A stretch of 64,000 nt of DNA from DATFQE01 sp963739085 (GCA_963739085.1 CAVTZA010000012.1:186001-250000), one strand, 5' to 3'. Shown: positions 36,221 to 47,907, numbered from the stretch's first letter. Notes: generated by a model not told the origin, from the letters alone. Numbers and translations: made by a program.

Positions 36221-37339
36221 TCAGCGAAACGCGCTCTTCAGCTTCTCGAAGAACCCCTCGTCGGCCCTGTACGTGTCGTCGCCGGCGGACGCCTCGAAGT
36301 CCTGCAGCAGCCGTCGCTGCTCCTCGGACAGCTTTCTCGGGACGGCCACGTTGACGAGGATGCGATGGTCGCCGGAGCCGAAGCCCTGGAGCACGGGCAT
36401 CCCGCGGCCGCGCAGGACGCGGATCTCGCCGGGCTGGGTACCGGGCGCGAACTCGAGCGCCTCATCGCCGCCGAGCGTCGGGACCGTGATCGTCGCGCCG
36501 AGCGCCGCCTGCGTCATCGTCAGGTCGACCGTCGAGAACAGGTCGTCACCCTCGCGGACGAAGCGCGGATCGGGCAGCACGCGTACCTGCACGTAGAGGT
36601 CGCCGGCCCGCGCGCCCTTCAGGCCCGCATGCCCCTCGCCGCTCAGGCGGATCCGCTGGCCGTCGTGGATCCCGGGCGGAATCTCGACGTCGAGCGCACG
36701 CTGCTCGACGCTTCGGCCGCTGCCCGAGCACACGCGGCAGGGATGGTTGATGACCACACCGGCGCCCGAGCACGTCGGGCAGGACCGCACGCGCCTGAAC
36801 TCCCCGAACGCGTTCCGGGAGACCTGGGCCACTTGTCCGTTGCCGCCACACGTCTCGCATGTCTGCGCCTGCTTGCCGGGCTCCACGCCGCTGCCGGCAC
36901 AGACGTCGCACGGCATCGCGACGGGGAACGGCACCGACCGCGCGGTGCCGTTGGCCGCCTCGACGAGCTCGATCTCGACCTGCGCCGTGACGTCCGCTCC
37001 ACGCCGGCGCCGCTGCCGCGGCGACGCTCCGAAGATGTCGTCGCCGAAGAAGGCCGAGAAGATGTCGGTGAGGTCGCCCATGTCGAAGTGGCTCGGCTGG
37101 TGGCCGGTGCCGCGGAGGCCGGCATGGCCGTAGCGGTCGTAGAGCTCGCGCGACTCCGGCTTCGAGAGCACTTCGTACGCCTCGACGACCTCGCGGAAGC
37201 GCTCCTCCGCGTCGGGGGCGTCGGAAACGTCGGGGTGCAGGCTGCGGGCGAGGCCGCGGAAGGCCTTCTTGATCGCGGCCTCGTCGGCGTTGCGTGGCAC
37301 GCCGAGCACCTCGTAGTAATCGCGCTCAGTGGTCGCCAC
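36221..37339 (-). CDS. dnaJ: Chaperone DnaJ
   Basis: 372 residues from GTG 37339. J domain with HPD in RSLHPDVSDA, a short G/F-like linker (SAFFGDDIFG), four zinc repeats CDVCAGSG, CETCGGNG, CPTCSGAG, CRVCSGSG, and C-terminal peptide-binding domains. It stimulates DnaK. TAACCT 6 bases before the GTG implies its own leaderless transcript; it follows hrcA by 43 bases. Confidence 0.97.
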   Translation of the reverse strand: MATTERDYYEVLGVPRNADEAAIKKAFRGLARSLHPDVSDAPDAEERFREVVEAYEVLSKPESRELYDRYGHAGLRGTGHQPSHFDMGDLTDIFSAFFGDDIFGASPRQRRRRGADVTAQVEIELVEAANGTARSVPFPVAMPCDVCAGSGVEPGKQAQTCETCGGNGQVAQVSRNAFGEFRRVRSCPTCSGAGVVINHPCRVCSGSGRSVEQRALDVEIPPGIHDGQRIRLSGEGHAGLKGARAGDLYVQVRVLPDPRFVREGDDLFSTVDLTMTQAALGATITVPTLGGDEALEFAPGTQPGEIRVLRGRGMPVLQGFGSGDHRILVNVAVPRKLSEEQRRLLQDFEASAGDDTYRADEGFFEKLKSAFR

Positions 37340-37345
37340 GTTCGA

Positions 37346-37351
37346 AGGTTA
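37346..37351 (-). promoter_or_regulatory. -10 box of dnaJ (leaderless)
   Basis: TAACCT on the minus strand, 6 bases before GTG 37339. No CIRCE-type inverted repeat is visible next to it. Confidence 0.45.
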
Positions 37352-37382
37352 GCGAGGTGGTTCGGCGGGCCTTGGGGCGGGA

Positions 37383-38414
37383 TCAGGGCTCGTCGTACAG
37401 CTCCGCCACGAAGCGCGAGAGCTCGGACGCCGCGCCGCGCACCGTGCGGATCGCGACGCCGTAGTCCATCCGCAGCGGACCGAGGAGGCTGACCGCTCCG
37501 AGCGGGCGATTGGCGACGCCATACGTCGCTCCGACGAGCGCCAGCTCGCGCAGGGCGGGATGCTCGAGCTCCTCGCCGACACGCACGAACGGACGCCGCG
37601 GGTCGAGCGCCTGCCGCAGCAGCTCGAGCAGAGCTGCCCGCTGCTCGAGCACCCCGAGCAGGTCGCGGTAGCCGGCGAGCTGGTCGCGTCGCGCATCGAC
37701 CAGGAGCGCCGCCGCCCCGCCGACGTAGAGGCGCTGTTCGTGCTCGCCCGTGTCGCCGAACGCCGGCTGGAGCGCCGAGAGGAACCCGCGCTCTCGCTCG
37801 TTCAGGTCGGGATTGCCGAAGTGGCGCCTGAGGCGATGGCTGCCGAGCGGCAGGCCCGACACCTGTTCGTTGAGGTACTGAGCCGCCCACTTCGCGAGGC
37901 CGGCATCGACCGGCTCGTCGAAGACGGCCACCCGCTTCGTCACGCCGCCCGTGGACGTGATGACCACGGCCATCACGACCTGCGGCTGGAGCGTCAGCAC
38001 CTCGACGTGCCGCACGATCGCAGCCGCGAGCGGCGGCGCCGACACGAGGGCGAGGAGGCTCGTCAGCTGCGAGAGCATCTCCGTGGTCGCCTGAAGCGCC
38101 GCCTCGACCTCGCCTCGCCCGGCGCCGAGCTCGAGCGGGAACTCGGGCGCGCGCGGTTCGAGCCGGTCAAGGAGGCCGTCGACGTAGAGCCGGTAGCCGC
38201 GGTCTGTCGGAATGCGTCCCGCCGATGTGTGCGGATGCGTCAGCAGTCCCCGCAGCTCGAGCTCGGCCAGCTCGCTTCGGACGGTCGACGGCGAGACGTT
38301 GATCCCCCCTCGCTCGACCAGCGTCTTGGACCCGACCGGCTGGCCCGTCGCCAGGTATTCCTCCACGAGGCTCCGCAGGATCCCGGTCTGCCGCTCGGAA
38401 AGCCCCGACTCCAC
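37383..38414 (-). CDS. hrcA: Heat-inducible transcription repressor HrcA
   Basis: 343 residues. Winged helix at the N-terminus (LSERQTGILRSLVEEYLATGQPVGSKTLVER, VSPSTVRSELAELELRGLLTHPHTSAGRIPTDRGYRLYVD), then a GAF-like dimerisation region ending in GAVSLLGPLRMDYGVAIRTV. HrcA normally represses groE/dnaK operons through CIRCE. I find no CIRCE site in this window, so its targets are elsewhere. Confidence 0.96.
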   Translation of the reverse strand: MESGLSERQTGILRSLVEEYLATGQPVGSKTLVERGGINVSPSTVRSELAELELRGLLTHPHTSAGRIPTDRGYRLYVDGLLDRLEPRAPEFPLELGAGRGEVEAALQATTEMLSQLTSLLALVSAPPLAAAIVRHVEVLTLQPQVVMAVVITSTGGVTKRVAVFDEPVDAGLAKWAAQYLNEQVSGLPLGSHRLRRHFGNPDLNERERGFLSALQPAFGDTGEHEQRLYVGGAAALLVDARRDQLAGYRDLLGVLEQRAALLELLRQALDPRRPFVRVGEELEHPALRELALVGATYGVANRPLGAVSLLGPLRMDYGVAIRTVRGAASELSRFVAELYDEP

Positions 38415-38421
38415 TGTGCCG

Positions 38422-38427
38422 ATCTTA
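38422..38427 (-). promoter_or_regulatory. -10 box of hrcA (leaderless)
   Basis: TAAGAT on the minus strand, 7 bases before GTG 38414, just after the hemW stop. Confidence 0.5.
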
Positions 38428-38443
38428 GCCCTTTGCAGGTTTT

Positions 38444-39564
38444 TTATACGACAAGCTCGGCCGCGACCGCGTCGCCGACAAAGCGTCCGCGCGCTGTCAG
38501 CGCCACCGTACGGTCCTCACCCTCTCCCGAGCGCTCGACGAGCGCAAGCGCCTCCATTCTGGAGAGGGCAGCCGGATCGAGCGCGTCCGCGAACCGAGCC
38601 AGCGGGAGCGGCTGGTCGAGCCGAAGCGCCAGCATCGCCCGCTCGCGCGACCGCACCTGGGCCGGAAGAGGCTCGAGCTCCCGTGGCGGCGTCCGGCCCG
38701 ACGCGAGCGCCTCGAGATAGCCGCGCAGCCTGGGGGCGTTGCGCCAGCGCAGATCGCCGACCGTCGACACGGCGCCGATCCCCAGGCCGAGGTAGTCACG
38801 CGCGCGCCAGTACGCGAGGTTGTGGTGCGAGCGGAGATCCCGACCGTCGGCGCGCTCGGGCGCGATACAGAAGTTGGCTGTCTCGTACCAGCGGTAGCCG
38901 GCCGCAGTGAGGACCGCGACGAGCCGCTCGAAGTAGCCCTCCATAGCCTCCGCTTGACGCTTCAGCTCCTCCCCGTGCGCGTGCGTGAAGCGCGTTCCCG
39001 GCTTCGCCTCCAGCTCGTACAGGGAGAGGTGCTCCGGCGCAAGCGCGAGAGCCGCCTCGAGGTCCCGCTCGAGGTCGGCGGCGCTCTGGCCTGGGATCCC
39101 GTAGATGAGATCGAGCGAGATGTTGTCAAACTTGGCATCACGCAGATGGTAGAACGCGCGGCGGACGACGTCCGGCGTCGCGCGCCGCTCGAGCACCTCG
39201 AGCAGATGCGGCTGGAAGCTCTGGGCGCCGAGCGAGATCCGCGTGACCCCCGCGTCGCAAAGAAGCCGACCAAGCTCGGGAGTGACCGTCTCGGGGTTGG
39301 CCTCGACCGTCACTTCGTCGGCGGGCGGGAGCGAGGCGAGCAGACGACCCAGCGCAACGGGGGCGAGGAACGTCGGCGTCCCTCCGCCGAGGAAGATCGT
39401 CTCGAGCTCCGGCGCGAGACGCGCCCGCTCGAGCGCAAGCTCCGCAAGCAGCGCCTCCGAGTACGCGTGGTGATCGTCCTGGCGACCGACCAGGGTGACG
39501 AAATCGCAGTACCCGCAGCGGTACGCGCAGAAGGGCAGGTGCAGGTAGAGGTGGCGAATGCGGC

Positions 39565-39568
<4 letters not shown>
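38444..39568 (-). CDS. hemW: Radical SAM heme chaperone HemW
   Basis: 374 residues from ATG 39568. Radical SAM cluster CAYRCGYC, followed by IFLGGGTPTFL, VEANPETV, ISLGAQSFQPHLLEVL and SLDLIYGIPGQ, the HemW/HemN-like series; a C-terminal HemN domain is present. HemW inserts heme into target proteins. Start overlaps the lepA stop by 4 bases; the longer frame upstream is lepA shadow. Confidence 0.95.
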
Positions 39569-41352
<1,784 letters not shown>

Positions 41353-41359
41353 GCGGCTG

Positions 41360-42928
41360 CTAGGCCCGGCGGAACCGAGCCCGCAACGATAGCAACGCCT
41401 CCAACTCACGAACCCCCAGCAAACGGCAGGAAATCAGGTACGCGATCCCGCCCGCGGTGAGAGCTGCCCCGAGCGAGACGATCTGCGCCCAGACCGCGCG
41501 CCCGAGCGCCTCGTCGAGCGCCCACCAGACGCCGTACGAAACCCCGGCGAGCACGGCTGACGCAACCGTCACCAGCACAAGCGTCCGGATGGTCGGTCGA
41601 AGCGCGAGGCCGCCGATCCGGCGGCGGAGGAGCGCGATCAGCAGGGCGGCACCCACGACGTTCGAAAGCGAGATGGAGAACGGGATCCCCCAGGTACCGA
41701 CCCGGTAGAAGACCGCGTACAGGGCGACGTTGACGGCGAGGCTCGCAAGCGCGGCCCAGGTGGGAGTCCAGGGAGCCTGCAGGCTGAAGAAGCCGCGGTT
41801 GAGCATCAGCGTCAAGCCGTTGAAGACAAGGCCGAGCGAGAACGCGGCGAGGGCGCCGGCGACGACCGGGGTCTGGTCGGGGCCGAACTCGCCGCGCTGG
41901 TAGAGGAGGCGTACGATCGGCTCGGCGAGCACGGCGGACGCGACCCCGGCCGGCACGAGCAGGAATGCGATCTGGCGCATCCCAACCGAGATCGTGTCGC
42001 GGAAGCCGTCGATGTCGGCGCGGGCGGCGAGCCGCGAGAGCGTCGGGAAGAGCACGGTCGCGACGGCGACCGAGAACATTCCCTGGGGGAGCATGTAGAT
42101 CCGGAAGGCCTTGTCGATCGCGTTCGGTGCAAGCGTCGGGTCGACGAGGGTCGCGGCGAAGATCGTCCCGATCACGGCGCTGACGTTGATCAGGCCGAGG
42201 CCGAGCGTGACCGGGCCCATGTGAGCGAACACGCGGCGCACGGCGGGATCGCGGATGTCGATCGCCAGCCGTATCCGGCCGTCCAGCCCGTACAGCCAGG
42301 GCAGCGGGAGCAGCAGCTGGATCAGCGTGGCGACGACGATCGAGCCGGCGTAGACGTAGAGCTGGCCGTCGGAAGTGTCTGCGCGCGGCACCCCGAAGAC
42401 GACCCCGGCGATGATCGCCAGGTTCCAGAACACCGGCGTGAGCGCAGGGATGCTGAAGTGCTCGTAGCTGTTGAGGATGCCGACGATCACGCCGAACAGC
42501 CCGAGCAGGACGACGATCGGGAACAGGATCTGGGAGAGCGTGACCGCGAGATCGGCGTACGCATCTGTCATGAGCGGCACGATCAGCGGGGCGACGAGGA
42601 TGAAGATCGCGGTGATCGCGCTCAGGCCGAGGAGCAGCAGCCAGAACAACGTGGAGGCGACGCGCCACGCGCGGGCCCGCTCGCCTCGCTCGAGCAGCTC
42701 GCTGAAGACCGGAACGAAAGCCCCGGAGAAGGCGGCGTCGGCGACAAGCGCGCGGACGAGGTTCGGGATCTGGAACGCGACCGTGAACGCGTTGATCGGG
42801 CCGCGGGCGCCGAAGTAGTTGGCGATCACGATCTCGCGCACGAGGCCGAGGACGCGCGAGAGACCGGTCGCCAGCGAGAACATCGCCGTCGACCACGCGA
42901 GCCGCCGGCGCCGCTCTCGCTCTTCCAC
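41360..42928 (-). CDS. murJ: Lipid II flippase MurJ
   Basis: 522 residues from GTG 42928 (VEERERRRRLAWSTAMFSLATGLSRVLGLVREIVIANYFGA), about 14 helices, with the MurJ features PNLVRALVADAAFSGAFVPVF and RIYMLPQGMFSVAVATVLFPTLSR. It flips lipid II across the membrane for peptidoglycan assembly. Frames extend to 42976 and 43000, but TATACT stands 6 bases before GTG 42928, supporting a leaderless start there. Confidence 0.93.
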   Translation of the reverse strand: MEERERRRRLAWSTAMFSLATGLSRVLGLVREIVIANYFGARGPINAFTVAFQIPNLVRALVADAAFSGAFVPVFSELLERGERARAWRVASTLFWLLLLGLSAITAIFILVAPLIVPLMTDAYADLAVTLSQILFPIVVLLGLFGVIVGILNSYEHFSIPALTPVFWNLAIIAGVVFGVPRADTSDGQLYVYAGSIVVATLIQLLLPLPWLYGLDGRIRLAIDIRDPAVRRVFAHMGPVTLGLGLINVSAVIGTIFAATLVDPTLAPNAIDKAFRIYMLPQGMFSVAVATVLFPTLSRLAARADIDGFRDTISVGMRQIAFLLVPAGVASAVLAEPIVRLLYQRGEFGPDQTPVVAGALAAFSLGLVFNGLTLMLNRGFFSLQAPWTPTWAALASLAVNVALYAVFYRVGTWGIPFSISLSNVVGAALLIALLRRRIGGLALRPTIRTLVLVTVASAVLAGVSYGVWWALDEALGRAVWAQIVSLGAALTAGGIAYLISCRLLGVRELEALLSLRARFRRA

Positions 42929-42934
42929 CCGGCG

Positions 42935-42940
42935 AGTATA
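42935..42940 (-). promoter_or_regulatory. -10 box of murJ (leaderless)
   Basis: TATACT on the minus strand, 6 bases before GTG 42928; the best match to TATAAT among the start-proximal boxes. Confidence 0.55.
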
Positions 42941-43047
42941 GGAACCCGACCGAACGGCCCTGCCCGAATCGGTCATGCCGCTGGGGCCGGCCTCCGCCAC
43001 CCACCACGGTCGATGCTAAAGCGGAACGTTGCGCGGATGGTTACGGG

Positions 43048-43066
43048 TTCGTGCCGGATCCGTGAC
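43048..43066 (+). repeat. Recurrent intergenic motif, copy 4
   Basis: Plus-strand reading TTCGTGCCGGATCCGTGAC, between divergent murJ and rpsT, about 37 bases upstream of the rpsT -10 box. Confidence 0.5.
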
Positions 43067-43102
43067 GGCCTTCGGGCGAGCGGAAGCGCGCTGGGCCTCT
43101 GG

Positions 43103-43131
43103 TACCATCACGCCGCCCGCACGCCGCGGGC
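43103..43131 (+). promoter_or_regulatory. rpsT -10 box and 5'-UTR hairpin
   Basis: TACCAT at 43103-43108 in the extended context TGGTACCAT would start transcription near 43115. The leader then forms GCCCGC-N5-GCGGGC (43115-43131). The rpsT ATG at 43142 has no Shine-Dalgarno, so the hairpin may take part in translational control. Confidence 0.45.
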
Positions 43132-43141
43132 CTTCTTTCGT

Positions 43142-43402
43142 ATGCCGAACATCAAGCAACAGAAGAAGCGCGTCCGCATCGCCGCCGAGGAGCGGCTCGA
43201 AAACCTGCGCTACCGCTCCACCATCAGGACGCTCACGAAGCGCCTCCAGACGGCGGTCGAGGACGGCGACAAGGATCGCGTCGCCGAGGAGCACACGCAG
43301 CTCCAGCACTGGATCGACAAGGCCGTCTCGCGCGGGGCGCTGCATCGGAACGCCGGCGCCCGCAAGAAGTCGCAGGCCGCCCGCCTCGCCGGCGGCTCCT
43401 AG
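43142..43402 (+). CDS. rpsT: 30S ribosomal protein S20
   Basis: 86 residues, normal S20 length: PNIKQQKKRVRIAAEERLENLRYRSTIRTLTKRL and KAVSRGALHRNAGARKKSQAARLA. It binds 16S rRNA early in assembly. Its TAG stop overlaps the convergent holA stop by 4 bases. Confidence 0.97.
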   Translation: MPNIKQQKKRVRIAAEERLENLRYRSTIRTLTKRLQTAVEDGDKDRVAEEHTQLQHWIDKAVSRGALHRNAGARKKSQAARLAGGS

Positions 43403-44370
43403 GTCGTCGCGACAGACTGGCGCGGCCGAGTCACCTCGGCGAGCGCCCGCTCGAGCTCGAGCTCCGAGGACAGGCGACTGGCTCCCTTGATCGCCGCGTC
43501 GAGCTCGGCGAGTCGGACGATGGCCGCGTCGAGTTCCTCTCGCGAGTAGTTCTCGGAGTGGGCGACCGCCTTGCGGGCTGGGTACTCCTTCACCCCGAGG
43601 CGCTTGGCGATTTCGCGGGTCGCGAGGCCCTCCTCCGCCAGCGACTGAGCAGCCCTCACCCGGGCAACGTGCGATGCCAACGCGACCGCGAGCGAGAACG
43701 GCTCGCGCCGGGCGAGGGAGGCCTCGCATGCAGCCATCGTCGCCGCTAGGTCACGCGCTCCCCACGCGTCGGTGAGCGCCCATGCCTCCGTCTCGCGTGC
43801 GGCAACGGCCAGCGTCTCGATCTCACCGACGCCGACCGGACGTCCGGCCGCCCAGGTCGCGATCTTCTCGATCTCGCTCGCCAGCATGAGCACGTCGTCG
43901 CCGACGATCTCGACGAGCGCCCGCGCCGCGTCGGTGTCAACCTCGACGCCGAGCCGCTTGAACTCGGCAGCCACCCAGGCCGACGGGCTCTTCGGCCTGG
44001 GCACCTCGAAGGCAAGCACCTGCCCGTGCTTGTCGACGAGCTCGGCGATCGCGGAGGACTTCGGCGTCCCGAGCGTCACGAGTGCGAGCACCGCCCCTGG
44101 CGAGGCATCCTCGACGTAGGCGGCGATCGCGTCGACATCGCCCGCCTTCCAGCTCTCGATGCCTTCCACGATCACGAGGCGCCCGCCTCCACTGAAGAGG
44201 CCGAGCGCGTTGCAGGCGGCGACGGCCTCCTCGCCGGTCGTCGGCGGGGTCGTCAGTGTCTCGACCGACTCCTCTCCGAATCGGCTCCGAAGCCGGCGAA
44301 CGGCGCGGACGATCTTCGGTCGATCGCTCCCGGTGAGGAGGTAGATCGGCAGGAGCTCGTCGGCAGGCAC
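43399..44370 (-). CDS. holA: DNA polymerase III subunit delta
   Basis: 323 residues from GTG 44370. Matches the HolA clamp-loader wrench: PIYLLTGSDRPKIVRAVRRL, GGGRLVIVEGIESWKAGD, VAAEFKRLGVEVDTDAARALVEIVGDDVLMLASEIEKIATWA, and a C-terminal collar region. It opens the beta clamp. The neighbouring upstream genes are comEC and comEA, and rpsT is convergent: the common comEA-comEC-holA-rpsT neighbourhood. Confidence 0.95.
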   Translation of the reverse strand: MPADELLPIYLLTGSDRPKIVRAVRRLRSRFGEESVETLTTPPTTGEEAVAACNALGLFSGGGRLVIVEGIESWKAGDVDAIAAYVEDASPGAVLALVTLGTPKSSAIAELVDKHGQVLAFEVPRPKSPSAWVAAEFKRLGVEVDTDAARALVEIVGDDVLMLASEIEKIATWAAGRPVGVGEIETLAVAARETEAWALTDAWGARDLAATMAACEASLARREPFSLAVALASHVARVRAAQSLAEEGLATREIAKRLGVKEYPARKAVAHSENYSREELDAAIVRLAELDAAIKGASRLSSELELERALAEVTRPRQSVATT

Positions 44371-44377
44371 ACGGCGG

Positions 44378-44383
44378 AGGATA
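44378..44383 (-). promoter_or_regulatory. -10 box of holA (leaderless)
   Basis: TATCCT on the minus strand, 7 bases before GTG 44370, in the 14-base gap after comEC. Confidence 0.5.
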
Positions 44384-44384
44384 G

Positions 44385-46668
44385 TCAGCGGGCGGTTCGG
44401 ACTTCGATGCGCCGCCCGTCGGACTCCACGGCGATCGCGCCGTCCTGATCGGTGCGGTACACGTCGAGCCCGGGCCTACTTCGGAGCGCCGCCAGCGTCG
44501 ATGCCGTCGGGTGGCCGTAGTCGTTGTCGGCGCCGACCGAGATCAGCGCCACGCGCGGCCGCACAGCGCGCAGAAGCTGCTCGAGGCCCTCATCGGCCGA
44601 GCCGTGGTGGGCGACCTTCAGGATCTCAGCCTGCGGCGGATGCAGCGGCAGCGTGACGATCGACTCCGCATCGGCGGTCAGCAGCGCGTCCACCTCTCCG
44701 TAGCGAGCGTGGAGCACGACGGCCCAGTTGTTCGGGTTGTCGCCGGCAGGCACCGGCTGGCGGGGCCACAGGACGCGCAAGCTCAGCTTCCCGAGCCGGA
44801 AGCCGCGCCCCGCGCGGACGACCTCGACTGGGATGCGCTCACGACGAGCGACGGCCAGCGCATCGCGCTCGAACTGGCTCGTCGACGGAATGCCTGGATC
44901 GAGGACCTCGTCGACTCGGAGCCGGGCGAGAATTTGAGCCGCACCGCCCACGTGGTCACGCTCCGGATGAGTGAGCACGACCGCCGCGAGCCTCCCGATT
45001 CCGAGCCGTCGCAGCTGGTCGGCAACGTTCGCCTCGGGCGGGCCCTCGTCGACCAGCACGTTCCCCTGGGGAACCTGGACCAGGATCGAGTCGCCCTGAC
45101 CGACGTCGAGCACCGTGATCCGCAGGCCGTTCGGCGGCAGAGGCGGCGCGGCCCGGGGCCACAGCAGCCACAGCGCCGAGCAACTCGCCAGCGTCAGGAG
45201 CGCCAGCCCGACCGCGTTCGCAGCCCGGGGAGCTCGCAGTCGCCTGAGACCGACGAGCACGAGCAGTCCGGCCGCGAGTCCGGCGAGCGACCGTGAGCGA
45301 CGTCACCTGGGCGCCCGGCAGGCCGCCGACGAGCCGCGCGACGCCGGCTACGTACGCGGCCAGCCAGCCGTTGAGCCAGGCGAGCGTCTCCGCGAGCTGC
45401 GGGAGGATCGGGTCGATGGCAGCGCACGCGAGACCGATCCCGAGCAGCGGTGCCATCACCGGCCACGCCAGCGCGTTCGCCGGTACGGAGTAGACGGGGA
45501 CTGCGCCGAAGTGGAGCCACAGGACCGGCGCCGTGGCAAGCCCGCACGCGACCGAGACCGCGAGGACCTCGGCCAGCCCGGTGGGGACCGGGTACCCCTC
45601 GAGGCGACGCTCGAGGATCGGAACGGCGACGAAGATGGCGGCGACGGCCGTGAACGAGAGCTGGAAGCCGGGCTCGAGCAGGCTGTATGGGTTCCACGCG
45701 AGCAGGACGCAGGCGCCGGCCAGCAGGAAGTACCAGCGATCGCGCGGACGAGCCGTCAGCCAGGCGAGCGAGGCGAGCGCTCCCGCGACTCCTGCCCGCA
45801 CCACCGACGGCTGCCAGCCCACCGCCGCGACGTAGCCAGCGATCGCGCCGAGCGCGCCAAGCTCGCCGAGCCAGCGCGGCAGCCCGAGCAGCCAGGCGAG
45901 GCCGAGGATTCCCGCGGCGACCAGGACCACGTTCTGGCCGGACACGGCCAGGAGGTGGTAGAGGCCTGAGGCCCGGAAGCTGTCTCGAAGGTCGTCCGAG
46001 AGCCCTTCGTCCTCGCCGAGGACGACGCCCGCGAGCACGGCCCGCCGCTCGCCGGTCACCCCGGGGGCGAGCGTGCCCGCGATCCTTGCCCGCAAGCGGT
46101 CGGCCAGGCCGGCGAGCCCACCCCGCCGCCCCACCTGGCGCCAGACGCCGCCTTTCAACACGACGTGCACGCCGCGGCGTCGGAGATAGCCGGCTTCGTC
46201 GAATCCGTCCTCGGGCGGCCGGGGCCGCTCGATCTCGGCGATCGTCTCGATCACGGCGCCCTGTGGCGGAGCGCGGCCGCGGGGCAGCTCGAGCAGGACG
46301 GCTTCGCGCAACGACAGCTGGTCGAGGCTTCGCACCTGAGCGGGCGCACGAATCTGGAAGGGCGTGCGCCGCGCAGGGCCGGTCACGACCGCGCGAATCC
46401 GCCCGACCTCACCGACGCGCGCGGCGAGGACGCTGCGGTCGAGGGCTTCGAGCCGCACGCTGCCCCACCACAGTCCGCTCAGCCCGAGCGTGAGCGCGAC
46501 ACATGCGAAGCGCGCGGGCCCCTCCATGAGGAGTGCGCCCGCGGCGATGAGCACGGCCGAAAAGGCGAGCAGCGGACTACCGAGCCGCGCGACGTTGGCG
46601 GCGCCCAGCCCGACCACGAGCGCGCCCGCGAGCAGGTGTGGCGATGCGCGGGAGAGACGCGCCATCAC
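44385..46668 (-). pseudogene. comEC: Competence protein ComEC, one frameshift
   Basis: Two frames make one ComEC of about 760 residues. The first (46668 to about 45290) holds the DUF4131 region and the competence membrane domain (SGLYHLLAVSGQNVVLVAAG, WNPYSLLEPGFQLSFTAVAAIF). The second (to 44385) holds a helix, then the metallo-beta-lactamase domain (ITVLDVGQGDSILVQ, LTHPERDHVGG, LKVAHHGSADEGL). The frame changes between AQVTSL and AGLAAGLLVLVG near 45280-45300. ComEC is the DNA-uptake channel with a nuclease-like domain. Start (GTG 46668 or ATG 46665) overlaps the comEA stop. Confidence 0.85.
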
Positions 46669-47258
46669 GGCGCCGCCACCTCGCGAAGTTGCTCGAGTCG
46701 AGCCGGCCCGATGCCCGGAACGGCATCGAGCTCGTCCACAGATGTGAAAGCGCCGTGCTCCTGCCGGAAATCCAGGATCTTCTGCGCAGTTGATGGGCCG
46801 ACGCCGGGCAGTGCGTCGAGCTGCTCCAGAGTGGCCGTGTTGAGATGCACGGGCCCGGCGGGCGCCTCGGCGGCGCCGGATTGCGCCGCGGCAGCTCCAG
46901 CTCCCGCCGGGGCGCGCCGGGGGACGACCACCTGGATGCCGTCCGCGACCGGAGCCGCGAGGTTGACGAGCGACAGGTCCGCGCGTCGTGTGGCGCCGCC
47001 CGCGCGCTCGACCGCCTCAGCGATGCGCGAGCCCTCGCGCAGGCGGTACAGGCCCGGCCGGCGAACGGCGCCGACGACGTGGACGACCAGAGCGGCCGGC
47101 GCAGTCGCCTCGACGGCTTCAAGCGGCCGCTCCTCGACCGGACGAGCGGGCGACGACGCACCCGCGCGCGAGAGATGGCGACCCGCCACGAGCAGGACGG
47201 CCGCGAGCAGCAGCGCGCCCGCGAGAACGCGCCGCCGAGGGAGCGAAAGCACCGACAT
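46665..47258 (-). CDS. comEA: DNA-uptake protein ComEA
   Basis: 197 residues. One N-terminal helix (RRVLAGALLLAAVLLVAG), an SLBB domain (LVVHVVGAVRRPGLYRLREGSRIAEAVERAGG), an Ala/Pro-rich linker, and a C-terminal helix-hairpin-helix pair (LNTATLEQLDALPGVGPSTAQKILDFR, DELDAVPGIGPARLEQL) for DNA binding. It is membrane-anchored, facing out, and hands DNA to ComEC. Confidence 0.95.
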   Translation of the reverse strand: MSVLSLPRRRVLAGALLLAAVLLVAGRHLSRAGASSPARPVEERPLEAVEATAPAALVVHVVGAVRRPGLYRLREGSRIAEAVERAGGATRRADLSLVNLAAPVADGIQVVVPRRAPAGAGAAAAQSGAAEAPAGPVHLNTATLEQLDALPGVGPSTAQKILDFRQEHGAFTSVDELDAVPGIGPARLEQLREVAAP

Positions 47259-47311
47259 GTCGCCGATCGTGGCAACGCGTAACGCACAGGTGTGAAACGG
47301 CTTTGGGCCGA

Positions 47312-47330
47312 ATGTGTGCCGGCGTGTGAC
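47312..47330 (+). repeat. Recurrent intergenic motif, copy 5
   Basis: Plus-strand reading ATGTGTGCCGGCGTGTGAC (core one base shorter than the other copies), 31 bases upstream of the sigma-factor start and in the same orientation relative to its gene as the rpsT copy. Confidence 0.4.
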
Positions 47331-47361
47331 ACCGCAGTAGCGTTGCGACGTAGAGGAGGTA

Positions 47362-47907
47362 GTGAACGCAGTGACGCCCTCGTGGCCAGTGACTCGCCGG
47401 GGACTCCGCGCCGACAGGCGGAGCTTCGCCGCCGTGGCCGAGGAGCACCTCGACGACGTCTACCGCTTCCTCGTCTACCTGACCAAGGACATGCAGACAG
47501 CCGACGAGCTCACCGGAGAGACATTCGCCAGGGCCATGAGCGCCTGGAAGCGCTTCGACGAACGGCGGGGAAGCGCACGCACCTGGCTCTGCCAGCTGGC
47601 CCGCAGCACGGCGCTCGACCACTTCCGGTCGGAGGAGCGACGCCGGAAGCGGGAGCAAGCGTATGCCGCGAGCGAGCCGGTGAGCGACGACCGCGACCCG
47701 TTCCACGACCTCTCGCCGGCATTGAGGCGGGCGCTCCAGGAGCTCTCGGCTGCCGATCGCGAGGTGATCGCGCTTCGCGTCATCCTCGAGCTGGACGGCG
47801 AGGCGGCGGCACGGGTGATGGGAATCGGGCGAACGGCTTGCGCCATGCGGCTGAGCCGCGCCCTCAAGAAGCTCGAGGAAAAGGTGGAGATCGATGCGCT
47901 GGTCTAA
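47362..47907 (+). CDS. ECF-type RNA polymerase sigma factor
   Basis: 181 residues. Region 2 (FAAVAEEHLDDVYRFLVYLTKDMQTADELTGETFARAMSAWKRF, RGSARTWLCQLARSTALDHFRSEER) and region 4 (LRRALQELSAADREVIALRVILELDGEAAARVMGIGRTACAMRLSRALKKLEE). GAGGAGG (353-359 of this kilobase) is 2 bases from GTG 47362 and 11 from an in-frame GTG 47371, so either may be used. The next gene overlaps by 14 bases and encodes a membrane protein likely to hold it as anti-sigma factor. Confidence 0.93.
   Translation: MNAVTPSWPVTRRGLRADRRSFAAVAEEHLDDVYRFLVYLTKDMQTADELTGETFARAMSAWKRFDERRGSARTWLCQLARSTALDHFRSEERRRKREQAYAASEPVSDDRDPFHDLSPALRRALQELSAADREVIALRVILELDGEAAARVMGIGRTACAMRLSRALKKLEEKVEIDALV

Noticed and set aside
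38415..38460. CIRCE operator upstream of hrcA or dnaJ
   Set aside because: No TTAGCACTC-N9-GAGTGCTAA-like inverted repeat was found at either gene.
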